DNA of 64,000 nucleotides from Allium sativum (lineage: Eukaryota > Streptophyta > Magnoliopsida > Asparagales > Amaryllidaceae), in the NCBI GenBank assembly GCA_030737875.1, contig CM060922.1, positions 755,419,603-755,483,602 on the forward strand, given 5' to 3'. The position numbers and the translations under genes are program-made. The notes beneath the pieces are model-generated. The model was not told where the DNA came from. It made no database searches and saw nothing but the letters and a program-made list of their open reading frames with translations. Each line of letters opens with the position of its first letter. Position 1 is the stretch's first letter. Of this stretch, positions 34,456-46,152 are shown one piece after another.

Positions 34456-37400
34456 GACATCGCAATCAACTCGCCAGGTAAACTTTTAAATTTTTACGAG
34501 TATTTCTGGGTCTTTCACTTTAGTAAATGTCCATTGAGTTCGGGTCGTCGAATCATCCCGCGGTTCATGGGATTGGGCACTCGCCACGATCTGGTAATCG
34601 AACGGGCGCCTCTTCAAGCTACGGTGGGCTTTCCAATTTCGATCGTGAGTTACTGATGGAGCAGGCCCTATCTCAGGCCATGGTGGGCTCTAGCTCGTGA
34701 CCCATTGGTTTCCGCTGTTCGATTGGGACAAACTGGGGGATACGAATGGTCACTAACCATCTATATAAGCCAGCCGCCTCTCTCTTCTTTCTATCCCTTC
34801 TTTCTTTGCAGCCGCCACCAATTCTCCAACAAGAAAAAACCCTAATTTAGCTTTCAAAAACCAAGATTTTCTTTATAGTTAAAAGGTAACGGTGTTTGGT
34901 TCACGTCTCCTTTTGTTTGGTTTTTCTCCCGCGCCTCCTTAAATTCACCAATATGGTGATGACGGTAGTGACTGTGGGTTTGGTAATGGGTTCGATTGCA
35001 CGGGATCATGAATGGAGAGAAGAAAAGAGGAGGGAGAAGGAGCAAGCCAGGTCGATTCATGGGCGAGGCCTTGGCTCGGGTCGTGGAAACAAAAGGACCA
35101 GGGAGGAAACTGTGATGTAATACTGGATAACGGATCGGATCGCGGCAATGGAGAAGTGTTGGGTCGTGGCATTGGACACTAAGGTGGATGTGCGAGGAAG
35201 TGGCTACAAGCGAGTATGTTTTCAGCTTTCCCGCTTTTAATTCGAATGCATAATTTCAGTGCTAATGAGTCATTTTGTTCCATACAGATCACAACTTTGT
35301 GAGAACGGAAGGATCGATATATGAAGACCGAATGTCCCGCCTTCTCAAGAGTAACTCAGATTTCTTAAGGATTAAGAAATGTATCACCGACGAGAACCTT
35401 CACAAACACCGTCTTTTAGATATAAGATTCGGACTTGGAGCGGGCGGCAAACCTTACAAGTATATACCTCCGACTGAGGGAGAAGGAACTTCTCAAGCTG
35501 TAAAGACAACTACCCTTCGCAAGAGTCCTTCACCAATGATTAATCAGGATGACGAGGATTTAAACGTATACAAAGGAGATGAGGGGCAAGCTAACGAATC
35601 AAAGGAGGTCCCGACCTCTAGGGGGCAGTCTCCCTTAATAACTTCATCACCGGTTGAGTCAGTCGCTCAGGATGAATTAACGGAGGAACAGATACTCGGG
35701 GAATCAAATAAGATTCCTTTACCAGATGATATTTATACTCAGGATGATTTCGGACGGGAACCAATTTTTCCCATCTCTAAAGAGACGAGTTCCCCAGTTG
35801 GAGAAAAAAAAGTCATCCAAACGAGCCTAACTCTGGGCCTTGGTCCGTTAAAAAGGGGATTTCACGGGATGCGCAAATCACATGCACCATTTACCATTAC
35901 ACTCTTTTACCACTGTCGTTCATAGTTTTAACATGCACATGTTTCTTTTGCAGGGAAAATGTCTCGCAAACGGTCTTATTCTTATCGTTCCCTTCGTGAG
36001 GGCACACCAAGCCTTCTTCCAGATCCCGAGCATGCTCATAGTGATAGTCGGGGAAGGGATAGTCGTCGGCCCCGGGATTCTCATCAACCTTATTCCACAC
36101 GATCTCGATCTCCATCAAAGCAAGGTTCTGAAAAGCCTCACAGTCGTCCATCGTTACCGGCTGGGGGAAAGCAACTTCCTAGAGATTTGACCCCTCCGAA
36201 GAGTACGCCTTCTCATGTCCAGTCTTCTACAAATACACCACAAGCCAGGGGACAAAAACAAAGATGAGGGTAAGATCGTGGAGAAGAGAAATACATCTCA
36301 TGTTTCTTCTAGTGAGCACGACTTGGATACCACCGCTGCGCAGAATATTGCTCCCAATTCTGAAATTCAGGCCAGGCTGGAGTACTTGCGAAAGCAGTTC
36401 CCTGATATTTTCTTTGAGAGGATGATGTTCGTCCCAGATCTCGAACCGTTCCCCGAGGATTGGGACACAGAGGTGATAGGGTACGTATGCCATGTAGCTA
36501 AACAATACAGGGTAATGAAGAAGCATACTGCCACACTTTCTACTGCCATCCGCCAGCTGGAGACGGAAGCAGCCATAGCCAGAGTGAAGATTGATAATGA
36601 TGCTAGGGCTAGGAGCAAAATGGAAAAAGAACTAGAGGATGCACAGGCCCAACTGGCTTTAGCTCGGCGTGATGCAGAGAATTACAAGTCTGAGCTGGAG
36701 AGTGCTAGGGAGCGTTTTCGCAGTGAGCTTGACTCAAACAGCCAGGAACGGGTGGCTCTGAGGAAGGAGGTGGAAGATCTTAGGGAAATTAATACTGAAC
36801 TGAAGACAGCACAGGAACGCTTTGCTGCTGAGAAATCTTCCTAGGAGAAAGAGAGGGCGAGCTTAGAAGACGACCTCGTTCTTGCCAAAAAGGAAAAGGA
36901 GGATTTAAATGATCAACTTGCCCAAGTTGAGGAGCGTGCAGCTCTCGCTGAGAGTAACGCCAATAATGCTCTTGAATCGGCCACTGCTAGTGCTGATAAG
37001 CTCGCTGAAAAAGAGAAAGATATAGCTGGTTTTGAGGAACTGTTGTTCGTCTTCTTTGGTCAAGTCATCAAGACTCGAGACATCTCTTAGATTCCAGACT
37101 ATCATGTTACTCTGGCAAATGTATGGGATGCAATTGTCGAAGGCGAGAAGCGGAAATTGATGGTCGACGAGATTGACGAGAACTAGCTGATGCAGACCTT
37201 TCTCAGAGGTGAAGAACCAGAGACTTTGAAGAAAGGTAGACATCTAATCCATGAAGAGATCGAGAAGGAGAAGACTAAGCTTAAGGGAAAGGATAAGGTT
37301 GACGAAGGCTCGAGCTCGGTGGTGGAGCCCAAAACCTCTAAAGTTAAGGAATATAACCCTGATGATCCGTTGATTCCCTTGGCTCCAACCCCTCCGGTTG

Positions 37401-38131
37401 TTGGGACCACCACTACAAATCTAGGAGATGAGTCGGCTGAAGGTATCTCCATATTCTCTCCACAGTTCATCAAAGCGATCGTAACTTATCGTCGTCTCAT
37501 GGGACAAACAACTGACATGTCCACATCTTCTCCTGGTTCACTAACATTTTCTTCTCATGGAGTTGGTACCAAATTAGTCGAGAAAGATGTAGAGGAGAAG
37601 GTAGTGGTAGAGAAAGTTGATGTCCCCCCGGTTACTGGTGTTGAAGTTTCTGAGATTCCAAAGCAAACCGAGGGTACAACAAGTGAGAGAGTCATGGTAG
37701 CACCCGTGGAATCCGGCACCGGCGCTCCTGCAGACGCTGAGATTATTGCGGCTTTGCAAGACACAGATGGTGGTTACAGAGATGAGGAAGAGGAAGTTGT
37801 CATCATAGATGAGGCCAAGGATGATGATAGTGAAACCTTGGCTGACATACAAGCTAGGAAAGAAAAGCAGTTGGTTCTTAAGAAAGGGGAACAAGACCCT
37901 GTATTCGTGCCCCCTATTTCTGAAATCGACCCCAAGACTGGATTGGTTATAAGATTATCTTCCAAATCAATAACTTCACAACTTGCCTCCTAACCTTCTA
38001 GTCCTCCCCCGGAGCCTCTTGTTGATAAGAGGAAGAGGAAGAAAAGTGACCACTCTGATGCTGACAAAGAGGGGTTGGAGAAACAGAAGAAGGAAAAGAT
38101 ATCAAAATCGTCTCCCAAGCGTAAATAGAAT
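34456..38131 (+). pseudogene. Antisense extra ORF of the Tat element
   Basis: Coding-like region on the strand opposite to gag-pol, between integrase and the 3' LTR. Candidate start MGHRNQLAR at 34456 with donor GTAAAC. Exon 35289-35925 (acceptor CATACAG) is an acidic Ser/Pro/Glu-rich stretch. Another exon starts after TTTGCAG near 35954 (MSRKRSYSYRSLRE, then an RS-like Ser/Arg-rich run). From 36215 to 38131 one frame holds a FPDIFFERMMFVPDLEPFPE block and a long coiled coil (about 36500-37060: KMEKELEDAQAQLALARRDA and following). A Thr/Val/Glu-rich tail ends KRKKSDHSD...SSPKRK, a likely nuclear localisation signal. Stops at 36842, 37088, 37184 and 37991 are all TAG or TAA, explicable as mutated CAG/CAA codons, and one frame change lies near 36250. 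Antisense extra ORFs are described for Tat elements; function unknown. Coiled coil and basic tail suggest a nuclear nucleic-acid-associated protein. Confidence 0.75.
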
Positions 38132-38468
38132 GCACTTATTAGCTCATATTTTAGTTTTAAGATTTCCTTTGGCCAAAAAATGTAGTTGTGAGAGTGGCCC
38201 TCACTTTTGTTTAGCTTCTCGTTCTTGTAAATCTGCTTTCAGTAAATGAAAATCTATTTCTTTTGCGCCATTGCGTTCCTGCAAGTTCATCATGTTGGCA
38301 GAGTTTAAATAATCATAACCGAAACATTCATAATTAAATACTAAAGTCAAGAATAACAATTATTAATAATAACCGAGACAATCATAACTAAATACTAAAG
38401 TCATGAGTAACAATCATTGAGAAGTTCGTGTGCTAAGTAAATGTGTAGTGGTGTACGTATACGCCCCC

Positions 38469-38516
38469 AATCAATCGTCATTATAGTGCCTGGCCAGGGC
38501 TTATTGACGATTGATT
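38469..38516. repeat. Perfect 12-bp inverted repeat
   Basis: Arms AATCAATCGTCA and TGACGATTGATT with a 24-bp loop, next to CGCCCCC (GGGGGCG on the element's sense strand). It could form a hairpin beside a second G-rich tract. Confidence 0.85.
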
Positions 38517-38635
38517 AGGATTATATTTGTACTCCCACCCCATGTCCGAAAACGAGGGGTTCGGGCCCCATTTTTCATTCTTGTCCCTACTCGTGTGGTA
38601 GGATGGGTTCCCTTGAGCGGCATATGTCATTGTGC

Positions 38636-38940
38636 TTTTATACTATCCCGATCCTTCAGCGGGGTAATAGTTCTTGTGACGTTAAGTCTCTAGCACCTTT
38701 ATACTCTCCCGATCCTTCAGCGGGTTAGAGTTCGAGCTCGATTCTTGGTCTGCTCATCGATCCCTTAGCGGGGTATAAGTTCTGGGGGCGCTAAGTCTCA
38801 AGCGACTTTATACTCTCCCGATCCTTCAGCGGGTTAGAGTGTTATCAAGGCGGTTTTATCATGGTGCACCTTCATGCCTTGGGGACGTTATCTTCGCGTC
38901 CTTTATACTCTCTCCCTAATCTCGAGAATTAGAGTGCAAG
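38636..38940. repeat. Tandem hairpin repeats in the Tat 3' region
   Basis: About five degenerate units of roughly 60 bp. Cores: ACTATCCCGATCCTTCAGCG followed by GGGTAATAGT; then twice ACTCTCCCGATCCTTCAGCG followed by GGTTAGAGT; then ATCGATCCCTTAGCGGGG; then ACTCTCTCCCTAATC...AATTAGAGT. Each core can fold (CCCG with CGGG, ACTCT with AGAGT). Confidence 0.85.
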
Positions 38941-39129
38941 CAGTAGTGTGATTTACCTCGCTGCACCTTTTAGAGCTTTAGTTATTGTTAGCTTTCCGAT
39001 CTGATAGATGGCATTTTGGATCAGCTGTTTTGAGATTACCACATAATTTAAAACAAACTTCAAAATGGTAATTCATTAATCAAAATTAAAGAGCAGATAA
39101 AAAATAAATAAAAAAAAAGACGGTGCAGT

Positions 39130-39220
39130 AAAGGTAAATGACACATGATGTTTTTATAGTGGTTCGGTCGAATCATGACCTACGTCCACTTTATAATCTT
39201 TTGTTCAAGTAACCAGACTG
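39130..39220. repeat. LTR-like block just downstream of Tat pol
   Basis: TTTTTATAGTGGTTCGGTCG and CCTACGTCCACTTTATAATC at 39151-39203 match, with the same spacing and order, the LTR segment TTTATAGTGGTTTGGCG...CTACGTCCACTTTATATC (33691-33741). It is an internal copy of an LTR motif or a relic of another LTR. Confidence 0.7.
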
Positions 39221-39281
39221 TTCTAGGCAAGTCGAGCCTTTTTACATGGTCCTAAAAAACAAAAGAATAAAACTGACAATT

Positions 39282-40249
39282 TCACGTCAGATACGGCCGC
39301 AAATGCTGGACATTCCACACTCTGGGGATTTCATCTCCATTCACGGTTGCTAACTTGAAAGTTCCATTATCAAGCCTTCATAAAATGGAGTACGGTCCTT
39401 CCCATTTCGGGCCGATTTGTACTGGGGGCGGACAGACGCGCTTCAGAACCAAGTCTTCGGGTTTAAATGTTCGAGCTCGGACTCTTTTGTTGTAATACCG
39501 AGCTATTTGTTGTTTATGCCTCAGGGCACGTAAGTCGGCTTCGTCCTTTTTTTCTTCAACCATGTCCAGGGATTCAAGGAGCAGCTCATTGTTGGTCATC
39601 GGATCGTAATAAATGGTTCGATGAGATGGTACTTCCAACTCGACCGGAATGACCGCTTCAGCTCCAAAAGCAAGGGAAAATGGGGTGTGACCGTCGCCGA
39701 CTTGTACGTTGTCCTATAGGCCCATAGTGGCAGGGGTAATTCATCAACCCACATGGCTTTGGCCCTCTTCAATCTTTTCTTTAAAATGGATTTGATCACC
39801 TTGTTTGCCGCTTCAACTTGTACGTTCGATTGCGAATGTGCCACAGAGTTGTATCTTTTCTCGATGTGATACTTCCGACAGAAATCTCGAAACTCAGTGT
39901 TGTCGAATTGGGTCCCATTATCGGTTACGATGACTTTTGGAATCCCAAACTGATATATAATGTTCTTGACGGCAAAGGGGATCACTCGCTTGGTTGTGAT
40001 TGTGGTCAAAGGCTCTACTTCTACCCGTTTAGTGAAATAATCCACGGCCACAATAGCGAACTTTGCTCCACCCTTTGCTATAGGAAGGCTCCCAATAATG
40101 TCAATTCCCCACACAGCAAAAGGCCACAGGCTTGTCATTGTCTTCAACTGGCTATGTGGAGCCCTAGGAATCTTGGAGAATTTCTGGCAAGCATCACAAC
40201 GTCTTGCATACTTGGTTGCATCCTTGTTTATGGTAGGCCAGAAATAGCC
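39282..40249 (-). pseudogene. Tat integrase, broken
   Basis: Minus strand from 40249. After a TAA (40249, where Gln of L-R-Q-G-Y is usual) comes GYFWPTINKDATKYARRCDA with the zinc-binding C-x2-C. The core is next: WGIDIIGSLP with the first catalytic Asp, TDNGTQF with the second, and VQVEAANKVIK with the Glu (about 39820). A frameshift near 39640 moves to the frame ALRHKQQIARYYNKRVRART and KWEGPYSIL, then a TGA and RLDNGTFKL...WNVQHLRPYLT with the true stop at 39282. This is a normal gypsy integrase in order and length; all three acidic residues remain. Confidence 0.92.
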
Positions 40250-41083
40250 TTATCGTAATATCTTCTTTGTCAGCGTTTTCCCTCCAATGTGATCGCCACA
40301 TTCGCCTTCATGGACCTCTTTCAGCACACGCTTGATGTCATCATGGGCGATACACCGGAGGAGGGACATCGAGAAACCTTGTTTGTATAGGACATTGCCT
40401 TGCAACACATATCGGGAAGCTTTTCGTAAAACTGCATGCCTCTCACTTTTCTTCGTTGGAAGCGTTCCATTTATCAAAAACTTCTTTAGAGGAGTCATCC
40501 ATGACTCTCTCTCAGGCTCAATCTCTAGTACCAGATCAACTTCCATCTGATCTTTTCTAGGAGACTGTAGTACTTCAATTGGGACTAGCTCCGTATCCTG
40601 AGGATTATCTAAACTAGCCATTTTTGCTAACTTATCTGCCTTTTGATTCTCCATTCGGGGAATATGAGATATGCTGTGGTGGTCAAAACCATCTAGCAAC
40701 TTCTTCACTTTTTCCAAGTACGATATTAGCCTTGGACTCTTGGCCTGAAACTTTCCAGTGACATGGTTTAGGACTATCTTGGAATCGCAAAAGATGTCTA
40801 GCTTTGTAATATTCAATTCCTTTGCGAGTTCCAGCCCAGCAATTAGGGCTTCGTACTCGGAGTCGTTATTAGTGGCGTGGAACTCCAGTCTAAGAGCGTA
40901 ATAAATTAACCATTTCTCTAGAGTTTCGAGAACTACTCCCGCACCAGATCGTCTATCATTTTTAGCTCCATCTGTGTACAGTTTCCAGGCATTAGAGTCA
41001 AGGAGTAGCTTTGGCGGATCGTCCTCCTCAATTACTACATCATCATCCGGGATCGTGAACTCCGCTATGAAGTCCGCAAACAC
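40250..41083 (-). pseudogene. Tat second (archaeal-type) RNase H and integrase zinc domain
   Basis: A 277-codon open frame. WKLYTDGAKNDRRSGAGVVL has the first active-site Asp, NNDSEYEALIAGLELAKEL the Glu, LDIFCDSKIVLNHVTG the second Asp, and NQKADKLAKMAS the last Asp. This extra RNase H downstream of the gypsy RT-RNase H is specific to Tat elements. The C-terminal part RCIAHDDIKRVLKEVHEGEC is the start of the integrase H-H-C-C domain. It keeps every catalytic residue. Confidence 0.93.
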
Positions 41084-42450
41084 TTGCCCCCTTATCGACC
41101 TTCAGGGATGGAAATTCAAATCGAATCGACTTAGCTCACTGTTCCACTTGAGTAGTCTCCCTGATGCTTCTGGCCTTTGTAGAACCTGTTTAAGCGGGTG
41201 ATCGGTGTACACAGTAATGGGATGAGCTTGGAAGTAGTGGCAAAGTTTTCTAGATGCAATTAGTAAGCTATACGTCAGCTTCTCTATTTTTGGATAATTC
41301 CGTTATGCGGCCGCCAATTTCTTACTTACATAGTACACCGGTCTTTGTACCTTATCCTCTTCTCTTTCCAAAGCCGAACTGATTGCATGAGATGACACTG
41401 CTAGGTACACAAATAAATCCTCATGATCCACAGGCTTAGACAGTATTGGGGGTCTTTCCAAATGGATCAACAGATTCTGTAATGCTTCTATACAATCGGG
41501 AGTCCATTTAAAGTTGCGTTTTCCTCGCTTTATCAGCTCGAAAAACGGGATGCATTTATCTGTAGCTTTGGAGATAAACCTACTCAGCGCCGCCACCTTT
41601 CCAGCGAGGCTCTGGACGTCCTTAATTTGCTTTGGTTCTTGTATATTTCGAATTGATGTAATTTGATCTGAATTGATTTCGATTCCATGCGAGCTGACGA
41701 TGAATCCTAGGAATTTTCCAGATGCTACCCCAAATGAACATTTCAAAGGATTCAGTTTCATCCCATATTTTCGGAGAATCTCAAACATCTCTGCTAAATC
41801 GTTAGTATGATCTGACGATTGTCTGGACTTTACCAACATGTCGTCAACGTATACCTCCATCGTTTTCCCGATTTGGTTGTAGAACATTCTATTCACCAAT
41901 TGCTGATATGTAGCGTCGGCATTCTTCAAACCGAAAGGCATCACCACATAGCAGTATAATCCCAAATTTGTAATGAAACTGGTATGCTCCTGGTCTGGGA
42001 CATGCATGGGGATTTGATTGTACCCCGAGTATGCATCCATAAAAGAAAGTAGTTCATGACCCGCGGTTGAATCTACCAACTGATCGATTCAAGGTAACAG
42101 AAAGCTGTCTTTTGGGTAGGCTTTGTTTAGATCTGAAAAGTCGACGCATGTACGCCACTTTCCATTGGCCTTTTTTTTACCAAAACCGGGTTTGAAATCC
42201 AGTCAGGGTACGTTGAATCTTTAATAAATCCATTACTCCTCAGTTTTTCGACTTCTTCCTTCAAGGCAGCGGACCTCTCTGGACCAAGCATTCGCCTTTT
42301 CTGCTTGACAGGAGGATGTTTTAGGTTGATGCTTAACGAATGACTCATAGTCGAGGGAGATATCCCACACATGTCTGCATGGGTCCAGGCGAATACATCC
42401 AAGTTAGCTTTCAGGAAATTTGTTAATTTTTTGGCTCGAACAGGATCCAA
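41084..42450 (-). pseudogene. Tat reverse transcriptase and RNase H, broken
   Basis: Minus strand from 42450: DVFAWTHADMCGISPSTMSH, then VEKLRSNGFIKDSTYPDWIS, a frame change at an 8-T run (42171-42178), then ELLSFMDAYSGYNQIPM, FGLKNADATYQ and the catalytic YVDD in MEVYVDDMLVKS (about 41850). RT thumb and connection LAGKVAALSRFISKA and the gypsy RNase H start PVYYVSKKLAAA follow. A stop at 41303 and another near 41100 interrupt the RNase H (YTDHPLKQ lies between). The homopolymer frameshift is the main lesion. Confidence 0.93.
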
Positions 42451-43849
42451 CTAGGATCCAATCTTCAGGACCTTCTCTGGGTCACTATCATCGATTGGTA
42501 CATCCACAGTCGCTTCATTGGGAGTCGCCATTCTTCCCCCAGGCTCTTCATCCTCTCTGGGATCTATGTCCTCAGGCAACTCCTTGGGCGACCCTCCCGG
42601 AGGTATTTTCTTTAGTTGCTACGACGATTCAACCACCTTTTGTTTCTACATCTTTCCCTTTGCGGAGCAATTTTAACTCTGCAATGTAGCATGCTCGTGC
42701 AACAACTTGATCTCCTCTGACTATGCCTATGCTGGCATCCGTCGGGAACTTCAACAACAGGCACCAGGGTGCAATGCAGGCCCTGAATTTGGCTAGGGCT
42801 GGCTGACCCAAGAAGGCATTGTACGGCGACTCAATGCACAGGACTACAAAGGGGAGAATTCTCACACTCTGGCGTTCTCCTTCCCCAAGGGTTACTGATA
42901 ATTCCACGTATCCCATTGGAGCGTTCGAGGCCCCATTAAATCCATGTATCCAACCCTCGCATGGTTTCAAATCCTTCGGCTCGAATTTCATTTGGTCGAA
43001 TGTTTTCTTGAACAGAATGTTGACTGAACTCCCGTTATCTACCAAGACTTTATGAACTATAGCTGGATCAATGGTGACGGTGATCACTAATGGGTCTTCA
43101 GTTGGGGAGTGAACCCCAATACTCTCTCGCTCGCGAAATATGACGTCATCAGACATCGTCTTTTGCTGCTTAACCGGAGCGTTATCCTCGAGGTTGCTAC
43201 ATTCCCCCACTTGAAAATGTTGTTTAGCTGCATTCACGTATTGATCCATAGCTCTGAAACTGTGCCCTGCCAGATGAAGCCCACCAACTATAGTATTGAT
43301 AACAATATTTTTTCCTTTTTGCTGAGCCATCGGTTTAGCAGCAGGTTGGTTTTGGTTCGGGGCTTGTACGGCTTGCCCCCTATCCCTTGGAATCACCTTA
43401 TATTCATCAAGCTTCCCTTCTCGGAGTAGTTTTTCAATCACATCCCTCAAATGACGACATTCGTTTGTAGAATGACCATGGACCTGATGAAAAAGACAGA
43501 ATTTCCCAGTTTCACGCTCTTTTTCTGTAGAATCTCTCGGAGGAGGCCTTTTGTATTGGAGGACATTATATGTATCCAGAAAGATGTTTTCCAACGTATC
43601 ATTTAACGGCGTGAAGCTCTCAAATGGTCTGGGCCGGGATCTTCTCTGAGAGTCGTTTCCTCGAATTATTTTCCGATTATTGTTATTACTATTCCCCAAT
43701 TGGCGACCACTGCCTTGATTCTTGTTCCCGACATTAGCTTCAACTTTTCCTGAGCTATCTCCCGTTTGCTTAATGGCCACGTTAGTTGGGATATCCTCCT
43801 TATCAGCTGCCTTCCTCTTTCGGTTGGCGTAAATTTCCTCCCGACGCAT
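42451..43849 (-). pseudogene. Tat gag C-terminus and aspartic protease
   Basis: Open frame 43849-42629. Gag C-terminal part with CLFHQVHGHSTNECRHL, a C-x2-H-x4-H-x4-C variant knuckle typical of Tat gag, then LREGKLDEY. The protease has VLVDNGSSVNILF: the catalytic D-T/S-G triad reads D-N-G, so the usual Ser/Thr is replaced by Asn. It continues GFNGASNAPMGYVEL and YNAFLGQPALAKFRA. The frame stops at 42629 and the linker to RT (42628-42451) is interrupted. Confidence 0.9.
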
Positions 43850-45347
43850 GCGGATGTTGGCCTTTTCGTAGAATATCTCTCTACTTAATGGTGGTTTACC
43901 GACCAGCTATCTTCCAAACTCAGTATCCTTATCCACTCCGTTAATCAGAGAGCAAAATAGTTTGCTCATGGGGATCTCTAACCTCTGTGACCGCTAAATT
44001 GAAGCGATCTAAATAGGACCTCAAGGATTCATCCGGACGTTGTTTAATGAGGGACAACTCAATGACATTCTTAGATCTATGAGTATGTAATCAGAACTGA
44101 TTTACAAACTGTTCACTTAATTCCATGAAATTGGAGATCGATCGCGCTGGCAACCGAGTCAACCACATTAGCGCCGTGTCCTCCAGGAATATCGGGAGCG
44201 CCTTAAACTTCGGAGCATCGGAGGCGGCAGCCGCGTTCATGTGCCATGGATATCTCATCAGGTGCTGAACTGGATTAGCCTTTCCCGCATAACGGTTCAT
44301 GGATGGCATGTTAAACTTCCTCAGGAATCGGACCTCTAAAATATCATCTATAAAAGGTGAATGACTACGGCCTATACCCCAATCTTTGGTTCTTTGTCCA
44401 GGACTTTCCACCATCATTTGCCTAATCATGGCTTCGACATCCGCATAGGTCAAGGTGGATTTGGGATCAGCACTTCTTGCCTGGCGGGCTCCTCCAGCAT
44501 TTCTTTGAAGTGTTGCTTCAAGGTCTGGGTCGTGGATAGAGCTTCCTTGCCCCTATTGTCGCGATCAGTCGCACAACGAGCCGGAGGAACATGTCGATTC
44601 TGAGTAGGATCAAGAACGCCTCCATTCCTAGGCGGCAGTATGGGCTCATTTAAGTTACGATTATTGGTTTCCTGATTAAGCACTTCTATATTCTCAGCCC
44701 TTTCCAATGGAGGCCATCGCCGGTTTCTCCGAGGTTCTTCAAATGACGATGTATGTTCTGGGGATAAAGGGTAAGCTGGAGGTGGCGAAACCTGCCTTCG
44801 AATATCATCAATTCATCTGCCTAAGGCAGTAATATTCTGACGCAACAATAAGCTCTCCTGCCTTTGGGCGGAAAATTCATCAGTTTGCCTGTCCAATGCT
44901 TCAAGTATTCGAGTCAGATGTCCTTCGGTAACTGGAGCAGAAGGGTCGAACTGGTCATCTTCATCTTCTCTTATACGCAAGGAACTTGATCCGAGTTGAG
45001 AGGAAGTACCAGCACGAGCAGAATGAGCCATAATTTCCTTCCCAGGTCGAGTAGTAGCCTGATTGTCAGTTTGGATCGTGGTCCTCCTAGACTGGTGGGT
45101 CGTGGTACCCCCTTGACGTCGGGTCGTGGTGACAGGCGCAGGAGGGATCGTGGCGTGGTCCTGTGATCGGGTAGTTACCCCCTTCAACTGTCTGGTTCGT
45201 TGCTCCATCACTGGATCGGATCGCCCCAACACTGCCACGATCCGAGAGCTCTTCCTCGACATGTTCGTGCACGCTTTCTTCAATTTCTTCGTTCGCAGCT
45301 TCATTCTCTTGCGAAGTTCGTACTTACTTAGACTTCTTTCCAGCCAT
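43850..45347 (-). pseudogene. Tat gag N-terminal region, broken
   Basis: Likely start ATG at 45347 (MAGKKSK), stopped after seven codons by TAA; the related gag at 55928 starts MAGKMKSK, which supports this start. It continues through EELSDRGSVGAIRSSDG, frame changes, and a Thr/Arg/Gln-rich stretch to the capsid-like block at 44453-44091 (FNMPSMNRYAGKANPVQHLM and ALMWLTRLPARSI, the Retrotrans_gag domain). Several stops follow between 44090 and 43850. Confidence 0.85.
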
Positions 45348-45463
45348 GATATCTGAGCTTTACTGAAATCTTCAAAAATCAAAATAGTGGGGTTTTGGAC
45401 TGTTTTCTTTGGACTTGACAATCCAAACAATAGAACTACAATCCAATATGCTGAGACTTCGTT

Positions 45464-45480
45464 CTCAGTGAAAGCACCAA
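45464..45480 (-). other. Primer-binding site of the Tat element
   Basis: Minus strand TTGGTGCTTTCACTGAG, two bases from the 5' LTR end. Confidence 0.75.
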
Positions 45481-45482
45481 AA

Positions 45483-46152
45483 TGTTAGATCCAAAAGTGG
45501 CTTTAACACCCAAATTATCTGAATTGGCAGAGATTTATATCTAGAAATGCAAGAAAACACAGAAAACACACAAGATTTATAGTGGTCCGGCGTTAACGAG
45601 CCTACATCCACTTTATATCTATGATTATACGTAATATTCGGGTACAATCAATAATTTTTCTCTCAATCTCCCTTTTTACAATATTTATTCACTTATTGAT
45701 TTCGAATTAGTATAGGTAAGAAATAATGCAGAGACAGTAATGGTAGGAACAACACTCAGAACTGCCCAAGGATCCTGAAAAATGCCAAGCCTGGGGCTAT
45801 TTATAGGTGATATCTGCAGACAGATCGTGGTCACACGTGGCATAAATCCCGAAGATCTCGGACTGGTTCGTGTCTTCATGGACAAATAGTCAATATTACC
45901 GTTGTGGACAGGTGTCGTGAGATCCTATATTATCGGATCGTGAATGACTTGGTCATGGCCTTCATCTCTCAGCTTCAGGGATCGGATCAGATAGAACTGG
46001 AGTGAACGGATCGGATCGGATCGGGCAAGTGTGAATGGATTGAATCGTGGTCATGGGGGCGATCGCGAATCTCGAGGATCAACTTCATGAACAAAACTTT
46101 GTATTAAACATGTGTTTGGATCTTTGTGGCTTGGTCTAAAAGCTAGCCAACA
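45483..46152 (-). repeat. 5' LTR of the Tat element
   Basis: 670 bp; same ends as 33615-34241 and followed by the TSD GAAAG (46153-46157). Confidence 0.95.

Noticed and set aside
35897..37965. Minus-strand ORFs opposite the antisense ORF
   Set aside because: Shadow frames of the plus-strand Ser/Glu/Lys-rich coding region; no retroelement motif.
39818..43429. Plus-strand ORFs across the Tat gag-pol region
   Set aside because: Antisense shadows of the integrase, RT and gag frames.
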